Source: Acidobacteriota bacterium (GTDB lineage: Bacteria > Acidobacteriota > Terriglobia > Terriglobales > Acidobacteriaceae). Taken from it: 19,297 nucleotides of DNA. Within the stretch, counting starts at the first letter, position 1, and every line of letters begins with the position of its first letter. This document shows positions 15,379-19,297 of the stretch, piece by piece. The position numbers and the translations under genes were made by a program. Where the stretch lies: the NCBI GenBank assembly GCA_021779695.1, contig JAJYAE010000045.1:1-19297 (forward strand), in the 5' to 3' direction. Below the pieces are notes generated by a model. It was not told the origin of the DNA and did not search any database. It worked only from the letters and a program-made list of their open reading frames with translations.

Positions 15379-16242
15379 ATGGGCCTGATTGCGAAGACGC
15401 GCACGACGCTGGAGATGATCAAGTGGGAACACTCGATCTTTGCCCTGCCCTTTGCCTTGACGGCGGCCCTTCTGGCAGCGCAGGGGCTGCCAGCGTTCCG
15501 GACACTGCTTTGGATCCTGGTGGCGATGGTGATGGCGCGCTCCTGCGCGATGGCATTTAATCGCTGGGCGGACGCCGATCTGGATGCAGCCAATCCGCGA
15601 ACCAAGAGCCGCGCGATACCGGCAGGACTCTTGAGCCGGAAGTTTGTGCTGGGCTTTACGGTGGTGACCGGGCTTGGGTTTGTGGGGGCCGCGGCGGAGC
15701 TGAATCGCCTGACACTGGAACTCTCTCCGCTGGTGCTGGTTGTCCTGCTGGGCTACAGCTACATGAAACGACTGACGCGCTGGTCGCACCTGGTTCTGGG
15801 GCTGGCCCTGGGACTGGCGCCTTCAGCGACATGGATCGCGGTGCGCGGCAGCCTCGATGCGCGCATCCTGGTGCTGACTGGAGCGGTGACGCTGTGGGTG
15901 GGCGGTTTTGATGTGCTGTATGCGTGTCAGGACTTTGAGCACGATCGGTCGGCGGGGCTGCACAGCCTGCCGCAGGCGATTGGCGTACCGGCAGCCTTTT
16001 GGGCAGCCCGACTGATGCATCTGGCGATGCTTGGGATGCTGGTGTGGTTTGGGCGGCTGTTTCACTTTGGCGGAGCGGGCTGGCTGGGCGTAGCTGCCGT
16101 GAGCGTGTTGCTGGCATATGAGCACGCGATTGTTTCTCCAGGTGACATGCGCAGGCTGAATGCCGCATTCTTTACGATGAATGGCGTAATCGCCATGGTG
16201 TTTTTGGGATTCGTGGCCACGGATGTGTGGCTACGGAGGTAG
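15379..16242 (+). CDS. UbiA-family prenyltransferase, MqnP-like
   Basis: An integral-membrane enzyme of 287 residues that attaches a polyprenyl chain to an aromatic acid. The first aspartate-rich motif is N61-RWAD-A-D-L-D69 and the second is D185-F-E-H-D189 in the YACQDFEHDRSAGLHS context; both bind Mg-diphosphate. Eight or so hydrophobic helices are visible. The opening KWEHSIFALPFALTAALLA and the overall pattern resemble the UbiA-like group used in the futalosine menaquinone pathway (MqnP) more than ubiquinone UbiA; this is inferred from memory of the family. ATG at 15379 has GGAG nine bases upstream; TTG at 15358 and GTG at 15364 are in frame. The SD of pheA overlaps its stop, so the two genes are coupled. 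No other mqn gene is in the window. Confidence 0.88.
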   Translation: MGLIAKTRTTLEMIKWEHSIFALPFALTAALLAAQGLPAFRTLLWILVAMVMARSCAMAFNRWADADLDAANPRTKSRAIPAGLLSRKFVLGFTVVTGLGFVGAAAELNRLTLELSPLVLVVLLGYSYMKRLTRWSHLVLGLALGLAPSATWIAVRGSLDARILVLTGAVTLWVGGFDVLYACQDFEHDRSAGLHSLPQAIGVPAAFWAARLMHLAMLGMLVWFGRLFHFGGAGWLGVAAVSVLLAYEHAIVSPGDMRRLNAAFFTMNGVIAMVFLGFVATDVWLRR

Positions 16243-16248
16243 AAGTTG

Positions 16249-17187
16249 ATGTCTGCAGAAACGATCTCACGCGAGTCGGCAGCGGCATTGTGGTACGTTG
16301 CCCGAAGACCCTCGAAGGTCTCGCCCACACCGATTCCAAGCCGTATGGCAGGAGCAACGGACTCCGGTATGAAGGTTGCCATCCAGGGTGAACCGGGGGC
16401 ATTCAGTCACGAAGCGGCACTGCAACTGGATGCCGGATGCGCAGTGGTTCCTCATTCCCTGTCAGCCGATGTGTTCGCTGCGCTGTGCAGCGGCGAGGTT
16501 GACGCGGCAGTGATTCCCATTGAAAACAGCCTTGCGGGATCGGTATCGGAGCACTTTGACCTGCTGCTGACGCATGATGTGCGGGTGGAGCGGGAGGCGC
16601 TGCTGCGGATCCATCACAACCTGATTGTGCTGCCGGGCACGAAGTTAGAGGAGATCGACCGGGTGTTTTCGCATCCGGTAGCGCTGGCCCAGTGCCGGCA
16701 GTATCTGGCCGCACATCCGCACATGGAGGCATTTGCCTTTTACGACACGGCCGGCAGCGTGAAGCAGCTTGTGGAATTGCAAGACCATCATGCCGCGGCG
16801 ATTGCCAGTAAATCGGCCGCGGCTTATTACGGGGCAAAGGTTCTGCGGGCCAACATCGAAGACAACAGGGAGAACTTTACCCGGTTTTTCCTGGTGCGCC
16901 GCGCGAGCGATGCGCGGACGCTTCCCGAGTCCAATAAGATCAGCCTGGCGTTCTCACTGGAGAATCGGCCGGGGTCTCTGGTGGCGGCGCTGGCGGACCT
17001 GGCAGCACTGGGAACCAACCTGACGAAGATTGAATCCCGGCCAGTGCACGGGAAGCCCTGGGAATACATCTTCTATGTGGATTGTCAGGTGAAGTCGCTG
17101 GACGAGGCCGATCGAGCGGTGGCGGTGCTGAAGCCGCATTGTGCGACGGTGAAAGAGCTGGGACGCTATCCGGAGGCAAGTCGATAG
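16249..17187 (+). CDS. pheA: Prephenate dehydratase with ACT domain
   Basis: Converts prephenate to phenylpyruvate, the committed step to phenylalanine. The catalytic domain starts at about residue 41 (MKVAIQGEPGAFSHEAA) and includes IPIENSLAGSV, YDTAGSVK and the catalytic T211-R212-F213 triplet. The ACT domain follows from about residue 228 with LENRPGSLVAAL and the phenylalanine-binding ESRPVHGKPWEYIFYVD, so feedback inhibition by phenylalanine is expected. There is no chorismate mutase domain. The start is ATG at 16249, eight bases after GGAGGT, which overlaps the UbiA stop. This gives a 40-residue N-terminal extension with weaker codon bias than the rest, so ATG at 16369 is an alternative even though its SD is poorly spaced. 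A strong terminator follows the gene. Confidence 0.95.
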   Translation: MSAETISRESAAALWYVARRPSKVSPTPIPSRMAGATDSGMKVAIQGEPGAFSHEAALQLDAGCAVVPHSLSADVFAALCSGEVDAAVIPIENSLAGSVSEHFDLLLTHDVRVEREALLRIHHNLIVLPGTKLEEIDRVFSHPVALAQCRQYLAAHPHMEAFAFYDTAGSVKQLVELQDHHAAAIASKSAAAYYGAKVLRANIEDNRENFTRFFLVRRASDARTLPESNKISLAFSLENRPGSLVAALADLAALGTNLTKIESRPVHGKPWEYIFYVDCQVKSLDEADRAVAVLKPHCATVKELGRYPEASR

Positions 17188-17218
17188 GCAACTTGCTCTG
17201 GCAGGCGCCGCAACGCCG

Positions 17219-17250
17219 AGCGGAGACTCCGAGGAGTCTCCGCTTTCTTT
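17219..17250 (+). terminator. Rho-independent terminator after pheA
   Basis: AGCGGAGACTCC (17219-17230) and GGAGTCTCCGCT (17233-17244) form a perfect 12-bp stem with a minimal loop, followed by TTCTTT. It ends the STAS-ubiA-pheA transcript and also separates it from the convergent barrel gene. Confidence 0.85.
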
Positions 17251-17277
17251 ATGATTTCGTGACCGAGTCGCGGCGGA

Positions 17278-17883
17278 TCAGAAGTGGTAGGCGACACCGA
17301 TCGCTGGGTAGATGATGTTGTACCAGCGCTTGGTGTCGAGCTGTGAGTACCCCATGCTGGGCACTTTTGTGACGAAGCTGCGGAATTCCGCGCGGAGGTC
17401 CCAGCTGGGGCTCAGCTCATAGGCGATGCCGCCGCCATACATGACGCCGGGATCGGTCTCCTGCTTCACATCGAGCGAGGTTGTGCCCTGATCGCGGATA
17501 GGGAGGAAGATGAGGACGCCGGGGCCGCCTTCCACGAAGGGGTTGTATTTCTTGTAGGTAAAGCTGCGGACGTAGGCGAAGGAGATCTCCTGCGTGCGCG
17601 TGTTGATGAGGTAGTTGTTGGTATTGCTGATGATGTAATGAATCTTGTTTTCGTAGGTGATGCCGTAGTTGGCTTCAAGGGCACTGGAGGGCGTCATCAT
17701 GAAGCGATAGCTGAGCATCGCGCCAAAACCGCGGTTGGCGCTCACCTGCACATCGGTGGAAGATGCCATGAACGGCTCAACGATGCCTGTAGCACTGAGA
17801 CTGATATCCTGCCTGCTCTCCTGAGCGCGACCCGCTGCCGCAGCCAAGGCCAGCAGAATTGTAAAAAAGGCGATCTTCTTCAT
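17278..17883 (-). CDS. Small outer-membrane beta-barrel protein
   Basis: A 201-residue secreted protein. The signal peptide MKKIAFFTILLALAAAAGRA is cut probably after residue 20, before QESRQ. The mature part alternates amphipathic strands and turns (GFGAMLSYRFMMTPSSALEANYGITYE, PFVEGGPGVLIFLP, MYGGGIAYELSPSWDLRAEFRSF) and ends in aromatic AYHF, the outer-membrane sorting signature. Its size suggests an eight-stranded OmpA/OmpX-like barrel. Its specific function is unknown. The start is ATG at 17883; a GAGG lies about 13 bases upstream, a loose SD. The reading frame stays open back to 18105, but that part is Pro/Arg-rich and precedes the signal peptide, so it is taken as leader. It is a likely client of the Omp85 machinery encoded upstream, as any outer-membrane protein would be. 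Confidence 0.82.
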   Translation of the reverse strand: MKKIAFFTILLALAAAAGRAQESRQDISLSATGIVEPFMASSTDVQVSANRGFGAMLSYRFMMTPSSALEANYGITYENKIHYIISNTNNYLINTRTQEISFAYVRSFTYKKYNPFVEGGPGVLIFLPIRDQGTTSLDVKQETDPGVMYGGGIAYELSPSWDLRAEFRSFVTKVPSMGYSQLDTKRWYNIIYPAIGVAYHF

Positions 17884-17975
17884 TCGGTCAAGAACCTCGC
17901 GACTGCCCAACCGTCCGGCCGGCAACCTGCTTGTCGATTCCGGTGCGCCGGTTGGTTCCGGGCCCCGCTCTCTGC

Positions 17976-18021
17976 ATTGTAAATGGCCGGAACGGGTTAC
18001 GACGGGCAAGGGCCGTTCCGG
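17976..18021 (-). promoter_or_regulatory. Candidate promoter and inverted repeat upstream of the barrel gene
   Basis: On the minus strand TACAAT (17981-17976) is a good -10. Just upstream, CCGGAACGG (17987-17995) and CCGTTCCGG (18013-18021) form a perfect 9-bp inverted repeat with a 17-base gap, covering the -35 zone. The implied leader is about 85 bases. The 218-bp gap between the barrel and LysR genes otherwise shows nothing I can name. Confidence 0.35.
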
Positions 18022-18101
18022 AGGACTCTGCACAATTAGACTGCACGGATGAGAAATGGGCGCGTGGCAAGAGGGCTGGTTCCGAACGGGCCGGGGGCGG
18101 C

Positions 18102-19025
18102 TCAACTCTGGCGCTCTGCCTGGTAGTAGAAGGGAGGGCCGTGCTGCTGGGCGAAGGCCCGGACGGCGCGCAGAAAGGCCTGCGCGGCATAGGAGAGAGT
18201 GGTGTGGCGCCGGTGGACAAGGCGGAGGATCCGCTTGAACTCGAGCTCGGCGACCTTGATTCGGACCAGTCCGCCGGTTTCCAGCTCGTGGGCGACGGTG
18301 AGGTGGGGGACAAGGGCGACACCGCTGCCCATCGCCACGAATCGCTTGATGGCTTCAATGGTGGGGAGCTCAATACGCATATTGAGAGGGGTACGAGAGC
18401 GCTGGAAGGTTTCAATGACCTTGCGGCGGAGGGGTGAAGTGACGTTGTGCGCGATGAAGTCCTCACGTCCAAGATCGGCGATGGAGACCCGCCCCGCGCG
18501 GGCAAGGGGATGGCCGGGGCTGGCGATGAGGGCCAGCGTATCTGCGTAGACTGCGATGGTACGGAACTGGGCGGGATCGGGACGGAAGGAGACGACGCCG
18601 ACTTCAAAGGTGCGGAGGTTGAGCTCGTCGGGGATGCGGCTGGCGAGCATGCGGTGTACGTTGACGTGAATCTGAGGGTACTCCCGGCGGAATGCGTTGA
18701 TGACCGGCAGGAGGTACAAGCATGTGTACTCATTGGCGGCCAACTGAAGATGTCCGCGCTCCAGGCTTTTGAGCTCATCGAGAGCGCTGGAGGCTTCACG
18801 GCGCAGGGCGACAAGCCGAAGCGCGTAGTCGCGGAGCAACTGACCTGCGGCGGTAAGAGATCCATCGCGGGCGGCGCGATCGAAGAGGGTTTCGCCGATG
18901 GAGCTTTCCAGCTTGCGGATGACCTGGCTGATCGCCGGCTGGGTACGATGGAGCCGCAGGGCGGCGCGGGAGAAGCTGCGCTCTTCGGCTACGGCGAGAA
19001 AGGTTTCGAGTTGACTGATGTCCAT
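18102..19025 (-). CDS. LysR-family transcriptional regulator
   Basis: A 307-residue protein of standard LTTR length. The N-terminal winged helix-turn-helix spans residues 1-60 (FLAVAEERSFSRAALRLHRTQPAISQVIRKLESSIGETLFDR), followed by the linker helix (LLRDYALRLVALRREASSALDEL). The two-lobed effector-binding domain starts near residue 92 (GHLQLAANEYTCLYLLPVINAFRREYP) and includes GSGVALVPHLTVAHEL near 240. The effector is unknown. It is divergent from a leuA-like gene across 137 AT-rich bases, the classic arrangement in which an LTTR controls both itself and its neighbour. No clear SD precedes the ATG at 19025. TATAAT on the minus strand at 19054-19049 gives a leader of under 20 bases. Confidence 0.94.
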   Translation of the reverse strand: MDISQLETFLAVAEERSFSRAALRLHRTQPAISQVIRKLESSIGETLFDRAARDGSLTAAGQLLRDYALRLVALRREASSALDELKSLERGHLQLAANEYTCLYLLPVINAFRREYPQIHVNVHRMLASRIPDELNLRTFEVGVVSFRPDPAQFRTIAVYADTLALIASPGHPLARAGRVSIADLGREDFIAHNVTSPLRRKVIETFQRSRTPLNMRIELPTIEAIKRFVAMGSGVALVPHLTVAHELETGGLVRIKVAELEFKRILRLVHRRHTTLSYAAQAFLRAVRAFAQQHGPPFYYQAERQS

Positions 19026-19162
19026 GGGGATGCGTCCGAGGCTTACGGATTATATTTATAAATAATTGTAATGGAGTCTACAAAAATAATAACTTTGCCT
19101 TATAGCCCATCTCTGAGAGAGAATAGATGTGTTTGACAAAGCTTCCCCTGGCAGGCGCTTGT
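19026..19162. promoter_or_regulatory. AT-rich divergent control region between the LysR and leuA-like genes
   Basis: Contains a perfect minus-strand -10 TATAAT (19054-19049) for the LysR gene. An AT dyad ATTAT-N8-ATAAT (19049-19066) could hold a LysR-type box. An 11-bp inverted repeat TCTCTGAGAGA lies at 19110-19120. TTGCCT (19095-19100) with GAGAAT (19119-19124) is a possible plus-strand promoter for the leuA-like gene. The base composition differs sharply from the GC-rich genes on either side. Confidence 0.45.
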
Positions 19163-19297
19163 ATGAGTTCAAATTCAACGGATCACGTAGTTTTTTTCGA
19201 CACCACGCTGCGCGACGGCGAACAGTCGCCGGGTTGCAGCATGACGACGCAGGAAAAGCTGACGATGGCTCACGCCCTGGAGGATCTGGGCGTGGAC
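19163..19297 (+). CDS. leuA: 2-isopropylmalate synthase-like protein (LeuA family), 5' fragment
   Basis: Only the first 45 residues lie in the window. After a short leader ([10 protein letters not shown]) comes [17 protein letters not shown], the signature of the HMGL-like TIM-barrel enzymes, with D13 a metal ligand and R17 catalytic. The SPGC form and the following [18 protein letters not shown] fit 2-isopropylmalate synthase, the first step of leucine synthesis, best. Citramalate synthase or homocitrate synthase share this motif and cannot be excluded from the fragment. No convincing SD precedes the ATG. The divergent LysR gene suggests regulated expression. Confidence 0.88.
   Translation, partial: MSSNSTDHVVFFDTTLRDGEQSPGCSMTTQEKLTMAHALEDLGVD

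Noticed and set aside
17884..18105. Upstream extension of the barrel-gene frame
   Set aside because: The 74 extra codons encode a Pro/Arg-rich stretch before a clear signal peptide starting MKKIAFF, and would swallow the promoter and reach the LysR stop.
19133..19138. Perfect TTGACA upstream of the leuA-like gene
   Set aside because: No -10 follows at a usable distance before the start codon at 19163, so it is not supported as a promoter.
1..19297. Mobile elements, CRISPR arrays, tRNA genes, defence systems
   Set aside because: I saw no terminal repeats, repeat-spacer pattern, cloverleaf sequence, transposase or nuclease motif anywhere in the window.

Overview
The window looks like ordinary chromosomal DNA of a GC-rich diderm bacterium, most likely an acidobacterium (Acidobacteriaceae/Terriglobia type). 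That assignment is an inference: it rests on the familiar look of the proteins, the outer-membrane assembly genes, a futalosine-type UbiA homologue and the mix of SD-led and apparently leaderless starts. No marker such as rRNA lies in the window. I see no tRNA or rRNA gene, CRISPR array, insertion sequence, integrase or phage gene. No gap between genes exceeds 300 bases.

Layout. (1) 1-1043, minus strand: the 5' part of a BNR/Asp-box beta-propeller gene, preceded by a MarR regulator whose promoter carries a perfect palindrome. (2) 1261-4010, plus strand: ftsY, ribD and a CcdC-like membrane protein, closed by a strong hairpin shared with the convergent padR gene (4076-4714). (3) 4888-5562: ribE, whose stop codon overlaps the stop codon of a convergent minus-strand ECF sigma / zinc-finger anti-sigma pair (5559-6484). 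(4) 6666-14901: three genes joined by stop/start overlaps that form an outer-membrane biogenesis module. They encode an Omp85/BamA-type barrel with seven POTRA-like repeats, a SurA-type protein without a PPIase domain, and a TamB-type protein. (5) 14971-17187: an orphan STAS protein, a UbiA/MqnP-like prenyltransferase and prephenate dehydratase, followed by an intrinsic terminator. (6) 17278-19025, minus strand: a small outer-membrane barrel and a LysR regulator. The LysR gene is divergent from the start of a leuA-like gene that runs off the end of the window across an unusually AT-rich gap.

How the genes relate. The middle 8 kb is one functional theme: a secreted periplasmic chaperone-like protein, an Omp85 insertase and a TamB bridge, probably co-translated. 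The rest is housekeeping metabolism (riboflavin, phenylalanine, leucine, quinone) and protein targeting, interspersed with local regulators (MarR, PadR, ECF sigma, LysR), several with visible palindromes in their own promoters. G exceeds C on the plus strand throughout, in genes of both orientations, which suggests the plus strand is the leading strand of replication. I found no convincing wholly new system. The most distinctive items are the seven-POTRA Omp85/SurA-like/TamB module and a set of compact promoter architectures.
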